From Variovorax sp. 679 (GTDB lineage Bacteria; Pseudomonadota; Gammaproteobacteria; Burkholderiales; Burkholderiaceae_C), in assembly GCF_003952185.1 (NCBI RefSeq), contig NZ_RXFS01000002.1, positions 1-64,000 on the forward strand: 64,000 bases of DNA, given 5' to 3'. This document shows positions 17,974-26,955 of this stretch, in pieces (the stretch's first letter is position 1; the number at the start of each line of letters is the position of its first letter). Under the pieces are notes generated by a model. The model made no database searches. It saw nothing but the letters and a program-made list of their open reading frames with translations, and was not told the DNA's origin. The position numbers were made by a program, and so were the translations under genes.

Positions 17974-19267
17974 CATCGCCGTCGCGGGCATCCTGATCGC
18001 CGCGCTGTTCCTCATCCTGGGCAGCGGCGTCTGGATCGGACTCACGCTCTCGGGCGTGGCATGGATCGCCATGCAGATCTTCTCGTCCCGCCCCGCCGGG
18101 GACGCCATGGCCGTGACCATCTGGGGCTCGGCCTCCAGCTGGACGCTCACCGCCTTGCCGCTTTTCGTTTGGATGGGCGAGATCCTTTTCCGTACGCGGC
18201 TTTCGCAGGACATGTTCAAGGGCCTCGCCCCCTGGATGCAAAGCCTGCCCGGCCGGCTGCTGCACACCAATGTGGTGGGCTGCGCGGTGTTCGCCGCGGT
18301 CTCCGGATCGAGCGCGGCTACCTGCGCCACCATCGGCAAGATGAGCCTGCCCGAGCTCAAGCGCCGCGGCTACCCCGACGACATGGTCATCGGCACGCTG
18401 GCCGGCGCCGGCACGCTCGGCCTGCTGATCCCGCCCTCGATCATCATGATCGTCTACGGCGTCAGCGCCGACGTGTCGATCGCGCGGCTCTTCATCGCGG
18501 GTGTCGTCCCGGGCATCCTGCTGGCGCTGATGTTCTCGGGCTACATCATGTTCTGGGCACTGCGCAACCCCGAGCGGGTGCCGCCGGCCGACGCGAAGCT
18601 GCCCTTCGCCGAGAAGCTCAAGGCCTCGATGTCGCTGATCCCGGTGGCGCTGCTGATCCTGTCGGTGCTCGGCTCCATCTACGCGGGCATCGCCACGGCC
18701 ACCGAGGCGGCGGCCGTGGGCGTGGTGGGGGCGATGGTCATCTCGGGCGCACAGGGCTCGCTGACCTGGCACAGCTTCAAGGAGGCGCTGCTCGGCGCCA
18801 CGCGCCTGTACTGCATGATGGCGCTGATCCTCGCGGGCGCGGCCTTCCTCACGCTGGCCATGGGGTACATCGGCCTGCCGCGCCACCTGGCCGAATGGAT
18901 CGGCTCGCTCGGCCTGTCGAAGTTCCAGCTCATCCTGATGCTGGCGGTGTTCTACATCGTGCTCGGCTGCTTTCTCGACGGCATCTCGATGGTCGTGCTG
19001 ACCATGGGCGTGATCATGCCGACCGTCAACGCGGCCGGCATCGACCCGGTGTGGTTCGGCATCTTCATCGTGCTGGTGGTCGAGATGGCACAGATCACGC
19101 CGCCGGTAGGCTTCAACCTGTTCGTGCTGCAAGGCATGACCGGAAAGGACCTGCTCTACATCGCGCGCGTCACGCTGCCGATGTTCTTCCTCATGGTGGC
19201 CGCAGTGCTGATCATCTACTTCGTGCCGCAACTGGTGACGTGGCTGCCGCAGCAGATGGCACCCTGA
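17966..19267 (+). CDS. dctM: TRAP transporter large permease
   Basis: This 433-residue integral membrane protein has about twelve hydrophobic helices and normal DctM length. The family motifs AVSGSSAATCATIGKM and GLLIPPSIIMIVYGV are present, as is EMAQITPPVGFNLFVLQGMTG near the C-terminus. It carries the substrate path of the TRAP complex. It is the last gene of dctPQM; crcB begins only ten bases later and may be co-transcribed. Confidence 0.95.
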   Translation: MSDIAVAGILIAALFLILGSGVWIGLTLSGVAWIAMQIFSSRPAGDAMAVTIWGSASSWTLTALPLFVWMGEILFRTRLSQDMFKGLAPWMQSLPGRLLHTNVVGCAVFAAVSGSSAATCATIGKMSLPELKRRGYPDDMVIGTLAGAGTLGLLIPPSIIMIVYGVSADVSIARLFIAGVVPGILLALMFSGYIMFWALRNPERVPPADAKLPFAEKLKASMSLIPVALLILSVLGSIYAGIATATEAAAVGVVGAMVISGAQGSLTWHSFKEALLGATRLYCMMALILAGAAFLTLAMGYIGLPRHLAEWIGSLGLSKFQLILMLAVFYIVLGCFLDGISMVVLTMGVIMPTVNAAGIDPVWFGIFIVLVVEMAQITPPVGFNLFVLQGMTGKDLLYIARVTLPMFFLMVAAVLIIYFVPQLVTWLPQQMAP

Positions 19268-19277
19268 CAATCGGGGC

Positions 19278-19655
19278 ATGCTTCTTCCGATTCTCGCCAT
19301 CTGCATCGGCGCCTCGATCGGCGCACTGGCCCGCTGGGGCCTGGCCCTCTGGTTCGGCGTCGGCGGCCTCATGCCCTGGGGCACGCTGGCAGCCAACCTG
19401 ATCGGCGGCTACCTCATCGGCCTGGCGGTCGCCACCTTCCAGCTGCTGCCCGATCTGGACCCTGTCTGGCGCCTCGCGCTCGTGACCGGCTTCCTCGGGG
19501 GCCTCACCACCTTCTCCAGCTTCTCGGCCGAAGTCACGACCATGCTGCTGGAAGGCAGGCTGGGCGTGGCGATGGTCACGGCAGCGGCCCATCTCGGCGG
19601 ATCGCTTTTTCTCACCTGGCTCGGGATCCGCACGGTTCAGGCGTTCTCCTCCTGA
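19278..19655 (+). CDS. crcB: fluoride exporter CrcB
   Basis: This 125-residue protein has four transmembrane helices and the Fluc motifs GALARWGLA, GTLAANLIGGYLIG and FLGGLTTFSSFS. Fluc proteins work as dual-topology dimers that let fluoride leave the cell. The gene follows dctM by ten bases, so no room exists for a fluoride riboswitch directly ahead of it, and expression may come from the dct promoter or an internal one. A single crcB copy is consistent with a homodimer. Confidence 0.94.
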   Translation: MLLPILAICIGASIGALARWGLALWFGVGGLMPWGTLAANLIGGYLIGLAVATFQLLPDLDPVWRLALVTGFLGGLTTFSSFSAEVTTMLLEGRLGVAMVTAAAHLGGSLFLTWLGIRTVQAFSS

Positions 19656-19680
19656 ATCGCATGAAAACCAGGTGAAAAAC

Positions 19681-19741
19681 TGCCTTATGTCTTGCGGTTA
19701 TAGATAAGGCATTCAATAGGGTCGGCCGATAGAATCGACCC
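19681..19741 (+). promoter_or_regulatory. two leader stem-loops before mrpA
   Basis: TGCCTTAT (19681-19688) pairs with ATAAGGCA (19704-19711). GGGTCG (19719-19724) pairs with CGACCC (19736-19741), ending two bases before the mrpA ATG. No ordinary Shine-Dalgarno is seen, because the second hairpin occupies its place. The elements may act as an operator, a start-site block or an mRNA stability structure. The promoter itself is not clear; TTGCGG and ATAGGG are weak matches. Confidence 0.45.
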
Positions 19742-19743
19742 CA

Positions 19744-22689
19744 ATGCCCCTGGTCTTTCTCGTCGCACTCCCCTTCATCGCCAGCGTGCTGGCCGCGTTG
19801 ATGCCGTCCAACGCGCGCAACAGGGAGTCGACCCTCGCAGGGCTGGTCGCGCTGGGCTGCGCCATCCAGGCCGCATGGTTCTTCCCGCAGATCGCCAACG
19901 GCGGCGTGCTGCGCCAGCAGATCGAATGGCTGCCGGCCCTGGGCCTCAACCTCGTGTTCCGCATGGACGGCTTCGCATGGCTGTTCTGCATGCTGGTACT
20001 GGGCATCGGCGCGCTGGTGGTGCTGTACGCGCGCTACTACATGTCGGCCTCCGACCCGGTGCCGCGCTTCTTCTCCTTCTTCCTCGCGTTCATGGGCGCG
20101 ATGATGGGCGTGGTGCTCTCGGGCAACCTCATCCAGATGGTGCTGTTCTGGGAGCTCACCAGCCTGTTCTCCTTCCTGCTGATCGGCTACTGGCACCACC
20201 GCCGCGACGCCCGGCGCGGCGCGCGCATGGCGCTCACCGTCACCGGCGCGGGCGGGCTGTGCCTGCTGGCGGGCGTGCTGGTGCTGGGCCGCATCACCGG
20301 CAGCTACGAGCTCGACAAGGTGCTGGCGTCGGGCGACCTCATCCGCTCTCACTCGCTCTACCCTGCGGCGCTGACGCTGATATTGCTCGGCGCCTTCACC
20401 AAGAGCGCGCAGTTCCCGTTCCATTTCTGGCTGCCGCGCGCCATGGCCGCGCCCACGCCAGTGTCGGCCTACCTGCACTCGGCCACCATGGTGAAGCTCG
20501 GCGTATTCCTGATGGCGCGGCTGTGGCCGGCGCTCTCGGGTACCGAGCTATGGTTCTGGATGGTGGGCGGTGCCGGCGCCATCACGCTGCTGCTCGGCGG
20601 CTTCATCGCCATGTTCCAGCGCGACCTGAAGGCGCTGCTGGCCTACTCGACCATCTCGCACCTCGGGCTCATCACGCTGCTGCTGGGCCTGAACAGCCCG
20701 CTCGCGGCGGTGGCGGCGGTCTTCCACGTGATGAACCACGCCACCTTCAAGGCGTCGCTCTTCATGGCGGCCGGCATCATCGACCACGAGACCGGCACGC
20801 GTGACATTCGCAAGCTCAGCGGCCTGATGCGGCTCATGCCCATCACCGGCACGCTGGCCATCATCGCCAGCGCCTCGATGGCCGGCGTGCCGCTGCTCAA
20901 CGGCTTTCTCTCGAAGGAGATGTTCTTCGCCGAGACGGTGTTCATCCAGGCGACGCCGTGGGTCGACTTCAGCCTGCCGCTGGTCGCCACGCTGGCGGGC
21001 ATCTTCAGCGTGGCCTACTCGGCGCGCTTCGTGTTCGACGTGTTCTTCGGCCCGCCCTGCGGCGACGAAGTGCCCAAGCACCCGCACGAGCCGCCGCACT
21101 GGATGCGCGTGCCGGTCGAGCTGCTGGTGCTGGTGTGCCTGGTGGTGGGCGTGGCGCCGGCGTGGTCCGTCGGCCCGATGCTGGCGGCGGCCGCCACGCC
21201 GGTGGTTGGCGGCACGCTGCCCGAGTACAGCCTGGCCGTGTGGCACGGCCTCAACCTGCCGCTGCTGATGAGTTTCGTGGCGCTGGCGGGCGGTGCCGCG
21301 CTCTACCTGCTGCAACGCCGTCGCCGCGCGGCAGGCGGCCTCGAGAACACGCCGCTGCTGCACCGCTTCGACGGCCAGGTCATCTTCGAGCACCTCATTG
21401 CCCTGCTGAGCGAAGCCGGCCGGCGCAGCCGCCGCCTGTTCGGCACGAAGCGCATGCAGTGGCAGTTGCTGCTGCTGGTGGTGGTGGCCGTCGCGGGCGC
21501 GGCTGCTTCGCTGTGGCTCACGCCCGCCGCGCCCGGCACGCGGGAGCTGCTGCCCTTCTCGCCGATGTTCGCCATGACATGGCTCATCGGTGGCACCTGC
21601 GCGGTGGCCGCCGCGTGGCAGGCCAAGTTCCACCGGCTGGCAGCGCTGATGCTGGCCGCGGGCGCGGGCCTGGTCTCTTGCGTCACCTACATCTGGTTCT
21701 CCGCGCCCGACCTCGCGCTGACGCAACTGGTGGTCGAGGCCGTCACCACCGTGCTGATCCTGCTGGGCCTGCGCTGGCTGCCGATGCGCAGCAAGGACGT
21801 GGTGCAGCCCGCCCGCGCGCGTCTCAGGCCCTGGGGCCGCCGCGGCCGCGACCTGCTGATTGCCGCCATCGCGGGCGGCGGCATGGCCGCGCTGGCCTGG
21901 GCCATGATGACGCGCACCTTCCCGCAGAGCATCTCGCCCTTCTTCCTCGAGCGCGCGCTTACCGAGGGCGGCGGCACGAACGTGGTCAACGTGATGCTGG
22001 TCGACTTCCGCGGCTTCGACACCTTCGGCGAGATCACCGTGCTGGGCATCGTGGCGCTCACCGTGTATGCACTGCTGCGGCGCTTCCGCCCCGCCATCGA
22101 GTCGATGGCCTTGCCGATCCAGCAGCGCCTGCAAGCCGACGACGGCAGCAGCGACCTGCTGAACCCACGCCGCGCCAAGGACACCGCCGTCGGCTACCTG
22201 ATGGTGCCGGCCGTGCTGGTGCGGCTGCTGCTGCCGGTCTCGGTGCTGGTGTCGGTCTACTTCTTCATGCGCGGCCACAACTCGCCGGGCGGCGGCTTCG
22301 TCGCGGGGCTGGTGATGTCGGTCGCGCTGGTGCTGCAGTTCATCGTGTCGGGCACCGAATGGGTGGAAGAGCACCTGCGCATCTACCCGCGCCGCTGGAT
22401 CGCCATCGGCCTGCTGCTGGCGCTGGCCACCGGCGGCGGCGCCGTGTTCTTCGGCTACCCGTTCCTCACCACGCACACCGCGCATCTGCACCTGCCATTG
22501 CTGGGCGAAGTGCACGTGCCCAGCGCCCTCTTCTTCGACATCGGCGTGTTCGCGCTGGTGCTCGGCGCCACCATGCTGATCCTGACCGCGCTGGCCCACC
22601 AGTCGATCCGTAGCCACCGCTGGGCCGACGAGCAGGCTGAAAAGGAAGCCGAGGCCGCCGCAGCCACCGCCAATGGAGGAGCCAGCTGA
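19744..22689 (+). CDS. mrpA: Mrp antiporter subunit A-B fusion
   Basis: This 981-residue polytopic protein is homologous to complex I subunit NuoL. The proton-antiporter domain has the conserved segments FWELTSLFSFLLIGYW, FTKSAQFPFHFWLPRAM and AYSTISHLGL. The C-terminal 200 residues (from about KDTAVGYLMVPAVLV) form an MrpB/MnhB domain with HNSPGGGFVAGL, so subunits A and B are fused as in the Pha (rhizobial) type of Mrp. It is the main subunit of a multi-protein Na+ or K+/H+ antiporter in the inner membrane. Six overlapping genes make one operon. Confidence 0.95.
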   Translation: MPLVFLVALPFIASVLAALMPSNARNRESTLAGLVALGCAIQAAWFFPQIANGGVLRQQIEWLPALGLNLVFRMDGFAWLFCMLVLGIGALVVLYARYYMSASDPVPRFFSFFLAFMGAMMGVVLSGNLIQMVLFWELTSLFSFLLIGYWHHRRDARRGARMALTVTGAGGLCLLAGVLVLGRITGSYELDKVLASGDLIRSHSLYPAALTLILLGAFTKSAQFPFHFWLPRAMAAPTPVSAYLHSATMVKLGVFLMARLWPALSGTELWFWMVGGAGAITLLLGGFIAMFQRDLKALLAYSTISHLGLITLLLGLNSPLAAVAAVFHVMNHATFKASLFMAAGIIDHETGTRDIRKLSGLMRLMPITGTLAIIASASMAGVPLLNGFLSKEMFFAETVFIQATPWVDFSLPLVATLAGIFSVAYSARFVFDVFFGPPCGDEVPKHPHEPPHWMRVPVELLVLVCLVVGVAPAWSVGPMLAAAATPVVGGTLPEYSLAVWHGLNLPLLMSFVALAGGAALYLLQRRRRAAGGLENTPLLHRFDGQVIFEHLIALLSEAGRRSRRLFGTKRMQWQLLLLVVVAVAGAAASLWLTPAAPGTRELLPFSPMFAMTWLIGGTCAVAAAWQAKFHRLAALMLAAGAGLVSCVTYIWFSAPDLALTQLVVEAVTTVLILLGLRWLPMRSKDVVQPARARLRPWGRRGRDLLIAAIAGGGMAALAWAMMTRTFPQSISPFFLERALTEGGGTNVVNVMLVDFRGFDTFGEITVLGIVALTVYALLRRFRPAIESMALPIQQRLQADDGSSDLLNPRRAKDTAVGYLMVPAVLVRLLLPVSVLVSVYFFMRGHNSPGGGFVAGLVMSVALVLQFIVSGTEWVEEHLRIYPRRWIAIGLLLALATGGGAVFFGYPFLTTHTAHLHLPLLGEVHVPSALFFDIGVFALVLGATMLILTALAHQSIRSHRWADEQAEKEAEAAAATANGGAS

Positions 22690-23039
22690 TGGAAATCGTG
22701 CTCGCACTCGCCATCGGCGTGCTCACCGGCTCGGGCGTCTACATGCTGCTGCGCCCACGCACCTTCCAGGTCATCATGGGCCTGACGCTGATCTCGTACG
22801 CGGTCAATCTCTTCATCTTCAGCATGGGGCGCCTCAAGGTCGACAGCGAGCCGGTGCTCATCAAGGGCCTGACCGCCACGCTGGCCAACACGGCCGACCC
22901 GATGCCGCAGGCACTGGTGCTCACCGCCATCGTGATCGGCTTCGCAATGACGGCACTCTTCCTCGTCGTGATGCTCGCCTCGCGCGGCCTCACCGGCACC
23001 GACCACGTGGACGGTGAAGAACGGCAGGAGGCGGAGTGA
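22689..23039 (+). CDS. mrpC: Mrp antiporter subunit C
   Basis: This 116-residue protein has three transmembrane helices and resembles NuoK (GVLTGSGVYMLLRPRTFQVIMGL; DPMPQALVLTAIVIGFAMTA). The ATG overlaps the mrpA stop by one base, and the stop overlaps the GTG start of mrpD. Small C subunits are required for assembly of the whole antiporter complex. Confidence 0.94.
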   Translation: MEIVLALAIGVLTGSGVYMLLRPRTFQVIMGLTLISYAVNLFIFSMGRLKVDSEPVLIKGLTATLANTADPMPQALVLTAIVIGFAMTALFLVVMLASRGLTGTDHVDGEERQEAE

Positions 23040-24754
23040 CAGAACTCTTCCATCTGCTCGACCGGCTGCTCGAATTCAGCATGCCGCACCTGGTGGCGGT
23101 GCCGATCCTCGTGCCGATGCTCACGGCCGCGCTCATGCTGCTGCTGGGCGAGAACCGCCGGCGCGCCAAGTCGGCACTGAGCGTGGTCTCAGGCCTTGTC
23201 GGCCTGCTGGCCGCGCTGGCGCTGCTGCGCTGGGTGAACGCACCCGACACCGGCGGCGGACCCGGCTCCATCGGCGTCTACCTGCCGGGCAACTGGCGCG
23301 CGCCCTTCGGCATCGTGCTGGTGGCGGACCGGCTCTCGACCATGATGGTGGCGCTCACCGGCGTGGTCGCCTTCGCCGCGTCGATCTACTCCACCTCGCG
23401 CTGGGACCGCGCGGGCGTGCATTTCCACCCGTTGCTGCAGCTGCAGCTCATGGGCCTGAACGGCGCCTTCCTCACGGGCGACCTGTTCAACCTGTTCGTG
23501 TTCTTCGAGGTGATGCTCGCGGCTTCCTACGGCCTGCTGCTGCACGGCTCGGGCCGGCTGCGCGTGCAGGCGGGGCTGCACTACATCGCGATCAACCTCG
23601 CGGCGTCCTCGCTGTTCCTGATCGGCGCGGCCGTCCTCTATGGCGTGACCGGCACGCTCAACATGGCCGACCTGGGCATGCGCATCGCCGAGCTCGCGCC
23701 GGGCGACCGCGGACTGGTGCACGCGGCCACGGCCATCCTCTTCACCGCCTTCTTCGCCAAGGCCGGTGCGTGGCCGCTCAACTTCTGGTTGGTGCCGGCC
23801 TACGGATCGGCGGTCTCGCCGGTGGGCGCGGTGTTCGCGCTGCTCACCAAGCTGGGCGTCTACACGATCCTGCGGATGTGGACCGTGCTGTTCGCACCCG
23901 ACACCGGCGCATCGGCCGCCTTCGGCCAGCCGGTGCTGGTGGGCGCGGGCATCGCCACGCTGTTCGTGGCGGCCCTCGGCATCCTCGGCACGCAGCGGCT
24001 GTCGAACCTCGCGGGCTTCAGCGTGCTGATCTCGGCCGGCACGCTGCTCGCCGCGGTGGGGCTGGGTCAGCCGGCCGTGTGGGCGGGCGCGCTCTTCTAC
24101 ATGCTGAGTTCCACCCTCGCGGTGAGCGCCTTCTTCCTGCTGATCGACATGATCGAGCGCTGGCGCAATGCCGGCATGAGCGTGGCGCCGCACGAGGCCG
24201 CGGGCAACGCGCCCTTCCTCGCCGAGGATCTGAGCGCGCTGAACGACGTGAACCTCGACGACGACGCGCAGGCGCTCTACGGCCGGGCGATCCCGGCCGG
24301 CGTCGCCTTCCTCGGCCTGAGCTTCATGATCTGCACGCTGCTGCTGACCGGCCTGCCGCCGCTGTCGGGCTTCGTCGGCAAGTTCGCGATGCTCTCGGGG
24401 CTGATGGGCGGCAGCGGCGCCATCAGTACGGCCGGCTGGACCTTCCTGGTGCTGCTGATCGCCTCCGGCTTCCTCGCATTGATCGCGCTGACCCGCACCG
24501 GCATCCGGCATTTCTGGACCCAGCCGCACGGCAACCTCCCTTCGCTGCCGGCGCTCGAGGTGCTGCCGGTGGCCGGGCTGATCGTGGCCTGCATCGCGCT
24601 CACCGTCTGGGCCGAACCGGTGCTGCGCCACGCGATGGCCACCGCCGAGGGCCTGCGCACGCCCACCGCCTACCGCGCGGCGGTGATGGAGGCACGGCAG
24701 GTGCCCAACCCTGTGCCGGCCGCCAAAGCCGAAGGAAAGGGCGCCGCGCCATGA
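23036..24754 (+). CDS. mrpD: Mrp antiporter subunit D
   Basis: This 572-residue protein is the second large antiporter-like subunit (NuoM/NuoN type). Conserved parts include FNLFVFFEVMLAASYGLLL, FAKAGAWPLNFWLVPAYGSA, LTKLGVYTILRMW and LTGLPPLSGFVGKF. Translation starts at GTG 23036, overlapping the mrpC stop, with GGAGG-like bases (GGCAGGAGGCGGA) just ahead. A C-terminal Ala/Lys-rich tail is somewhat longer than usual for the family. Confidence 0.95.
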   Translation: MTELFHLLDRLLEFSMPHLVAVPILVPMLTAALMLLLGENRRRAKSALSVVSGLVGLLAALALLRWVNAPDTGGGPGSIGVYLPGNWRAPFGIVLVADRLSTMMVALTGVVAFAASIYSTSRWDRAGVHFHPLLQLQLMGLNGAFLTGDLFNLFVFFEVMLAASYGLLLHGSGRLRVQAGLHYIAINLAASSLFLIGAAVLYGVTGTLNMADLGMRIAELAPGDRGLVHAATAILFTAFFAKAGAWPLNFWLVPAYGSAVSPVGAVFALLTKLGVYTILRMWTVLFAPDTGASAAFGQPVLVGAGIATLFVAALGILGTQRLSNLAGFSVLISAGTLLAAVGLGQPAVWAGALFYMLSSTLAVSAFFLLIDMIERWRNAGMSVAPHEAAGNAPFLAEDLSALNDVNLDDDAQALYGRAIPAGVAFLGLSFMICTLLLTGLPPLSGFVGKFAMLSGLMGGSGAISTAGWTFLVLLIASGFLALIALTRTGIRHFWTQPHGNLPSLPALEVLPVAGLIVACIALTVWAEPVLRHAMATAEGLRTPTAYRAAVMEARQVPNPVPAAKAEGKGAAP

Positions 24755-25242
24755 AACGCCTGATCCCCTCCCCGCCCCTGTCCCTCGCGCTGTTGGTCAT
24801 CTGGCTTCTGCTCAACCAGTCGCTCGAGGCGAGCACGCTGCTGACGGGCGCGCTGCTCGCCATCGCGGTACCGCTGCTGACCCAGGGCCTGCGGCCCGCC
24901 ACGGTGCGCATGCGCCGCCCCGGCGTGGCGCTGCGGCTGTCGGCTGTCGTGCTCTACGACATGTCGGTGTCGGTGTTCGCGGTGGCGCGCGCGCTGCTCA
25001 CGCGCCGCAGCGAACGCATCCAGGCGAGCTTCCTGCGCATACCGCTCGACATGCGCGACCCCAACGGCCTCGCCGTGCTCGCGATGATCATGTGCCTCAC
25101 ACCCGGCACCGCCTGGGGCGAGCTGGCCTTCGACCGCACGACCCTGCTGATCCACGTGTTCGACCTCGAGGACGAGGCGGCCTTCATCGAGCAGATCAAG
25201 AGCCGCTACGAACGTCCGCTGATGGAGATCTTCGAATCATGA
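24751..25242 (+). CDS. mrpE: Mrp antiporter subunit E
   Basis: This 163-residue protein has two N-terminal membrane helices (SLALLVIWLLLNQS and a following hydrophobic stretch). It then has a cytosolic domain with MRDPNGLAVLAMIMCLTPGTAWGEL, the signature of MrpE. The ATG overlaps the mrpD stop by four bases. E is needed for stability of the assembled antiporter. Confidence 0.94.
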   Translation: MKRLIPSPPLSLALLVIWLLLNQSLEASTLLTGALLAIAVPLLTQGLRPATVRMRRPGVALRLSAVVLYDMSVSVFAVARALLTRRSERIQASFLRIPLDMRDPNGLAVLAMIMCLTPGTAWGELAFDRTTLLIHVFDLEDEAAFIEQIKSRYERPLMEIFES

Positions 25243-25517
25243 CGCCCATCCTTCTCTGGTCGCTCAAGTTCGCGCTGTTCCTGCTGGCGGTGGCCATGCT
25301 CTGCGCCGTCGCCCGCCTGCTCATCGGCCCCTCGGCGCAAGACCGCGTGATGGCGCTGGACTGCCTCTACATCAACGGCATGCTGATGATGCTGGTGCTG
25401 GGCATCGTCTACGCGAGCGACGTGTACTTCGCCGCCGCCATGCTGATCGCGCTGTTCGGCTTCGTGAGCTCGACGGCGATGGCCAAGTTCCTGCTGCGCG
25501 GGGAGGTGATCGAATGA
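25239..25517 (+). CDS. mrpF: Mrp antiporter subunit F
   Basis: This 92-residue protein has three membrane helices with the conserved LLIGPSAQDRVMALDCLYINGMLMM region. It overlaps mrpE and mrpG by four bases each (ATGA junctions). Confidence 0.93.
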   Translation: MTPILLWSLKFALFLLAVAMLCAVARLLIGPSAQDRVMALDCLYINGMLMMLVLGIVYASDVYFAAAMLIALFGFVSSTAMAKFLLRGEVIE

Positions 25518-25897
25518 ACGATTTCATCGCGGGCCCGCTGCCGCTGTGGGCCCAGATCGTCACCGCCGTCTTCGCGGTGCTGGGCGCGGCCTTCGCCGCC
25601 ATCGGCTCCTTCGGCTTGGTGCGGCTGCCGACCTTCTTCCGCCGCATCCACGCGCCCACGCTGGGCGCCACCGGAGGCGTGTGGTCGATGACGGTCGCGA
25701 CCATCGTGTATTTCTCCGCGCAGGGCCACAGCCTCGCGTTGCATGCGGTGCTGATCGTGCTGTTCGTGGCGCTCACCACGCCGGTCACCACCATCTTCCT
25801 GATGCGCGCCGCGCTGTTCCGCGAACGGCAGAAGAACGGCGACGTGCCGCCGCCGTCACCTTCGGACCAGGGGCCGATCCCGCCCTACGAGGGCTGA
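25514..25897 (+). CDS. mrpG: Mrp antiporter subunit G
   Basis: This 127-residue protein has three membrane helices and the G-family segments FAAIGSFGLVRLPTFFRRIHAPT and LTTPVTTIFLMRAALFRE. It ends the six-gene operon. It converges on xdhC with a 22-base gap that shows no clear terminator. Confidence 0.93.
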   Translation: MNDFIAGPLPLWAQIVTAVFAVLGAAFAAIGSFGLVRLPTFFRRIHAPTLGATGGVWSMTVATIVYFSAQGHSLALHAVLIVLFVALTTPVTTIFLMRAALFRERQKNGDVPPPSPSDQGPIPPYEG

Positions 25898-25919
25898 TCG
25901 AAAGAAGACTGCGGCGAAG

Positions 25920-26936
25920 TCACGCGGCCAGCAGCCGCGCCTTGGCCTGCGCCACTTCCATCTCGCGCGGCAGCATCACCGCGTTCTTCACCGCCAGGAT
26001 CTCGGCCATCACGCTCACCGCGATCTCCGGCGGCGTCTTGCTGCCGATGTAGATGCCGATCGGCCCGCGCAGCCGCGCGAGCGACTCGTCGGTCTGGTCG
26101 AAGTGCTCGATCATCCGCTCGCGCCGCGCGTCGGCATTGCGGCGCGAACCGATGGCGCCGACGTAGAAGGCCTCGCTCTGCAACGCCTCGAGCAGCGCGA
26201 GGTCGTCGAGCTTGGGGTCGTGCGTGAGAGCGACCACGCAGCTGCGGCGGTCGGGCCTGAAGGCGGTCACCGCGTCGTCGGGCATCTCTGTCGTGATCTG
26301 CACGCCGGGCAGCGACCACGCGGTGCGGTACTCGGCGCGCGGATCGCACAGCGTGACCGCGAAGCCGCTGAACTTGGCCATGGTGGCCAGGTACTCGGCG
26401 AGCTGGCCGGCACCGATCAGCAGCATGCGGTACTCGGGGCCGAAGGTGTTCGTCAGCTCGGTGTCGTTCACCGTGAGTTCGTCGGGGGCGGACGCTTCGG
26501 CGATCCGCACGGCGCCGGTGGCGAGCGTCACCGTTCGCTGCATGAGCCGGCCCTGCTCCAGCTGCGCCACCAGCAGTTCGAGCGAACCGGCGTCGGGCGC
26601 ATATTCGAGCAGCAATTCCAACGTGCCGCCGCAGGGCAGTCCGAAACGGTGCGCCTCGTCGGCGGTGATGCCGTACTTCACGAGCGCGGGCGGCGCGCCC
26701 AGCGGCACGTCCTCGCCCTTGCCGTGGGCATGGCTGTAGCGCGCGATCAGGTCGTCCTCGATGCAGCCGCCGGAGACCGAACCGACCATCGCGCCGTCCT
26801 CGGCCAGGGCCATGATCGAGCCCACAGGGCGAGGCGACGAGCCCCATGTACGCACCACCGTCGCCAGCAGCGCGCGCTTGCCTGCACGCCGCCAGTCGCG
26901 CAGCGTGCGCAGCACCATGACGTCGAGGTTTTCCAT
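25920..26936 (-). CDS. xdhC: XdhC-family molybdoenzyme maturation factor
   Basis: This 338-residue protein has the N-terminal XdhC/CoxI domain (WGSSPRPVGSIMAL, GSVSGGCIEDDL) and a C-terminal NAD(P)-binding-like XdhC domain (MLLIGAGQLAEYLATMAKFSGF, FYVGAIGSRRNADARRERM). XdhC proteins bind molybdenum cofactor, help to sulfurate it and insert it into hydroxylases. As the last gene of the cox-type operon it should mature the CoxL-like enzyme. It starts 19 bases after the coxG stop. Confidence 0.93.
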   Translation of the reverse strand: MENLDVMVLRTLRDWRRAGKRALLATVVRTWGSSPRPVGSIMALAEDGAMVGSVSGGCIEDDLIARYSHAHGKGEDVPLGAPPALVKYGITADEAHRFGLPCGGTLELLLEYAPDAGSLELLVAQLEQGRLMQRTVTLATGAVRIAEASAPDELTVNDTELTNTFGPEYRMLLIGAGQLAEYLATMAKFSGFAVTLCDPRAEYRTAWSLPGVQITTEMPDDAVTAFRPDRRSCVVALTHDPKLDDLALLEALQSEAFYVGAIGSRRNADARRERMIEHFDQTDESLARLRGPIGIYIGSKTPPEIAVSVMAEILAVKNAVMLPREMEVAQAKARLLAA

Positions 26937-26955
26937 TGCAGCGAACTCCGAAGCC

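Noticed and set aside
19268..19277. Possible fluoride riboswitch before crcB
   Set aside because: Only ten bases lie between the dctM stop and the crcB start, far too short for the motif, and no fold is seen in the end of dctM.
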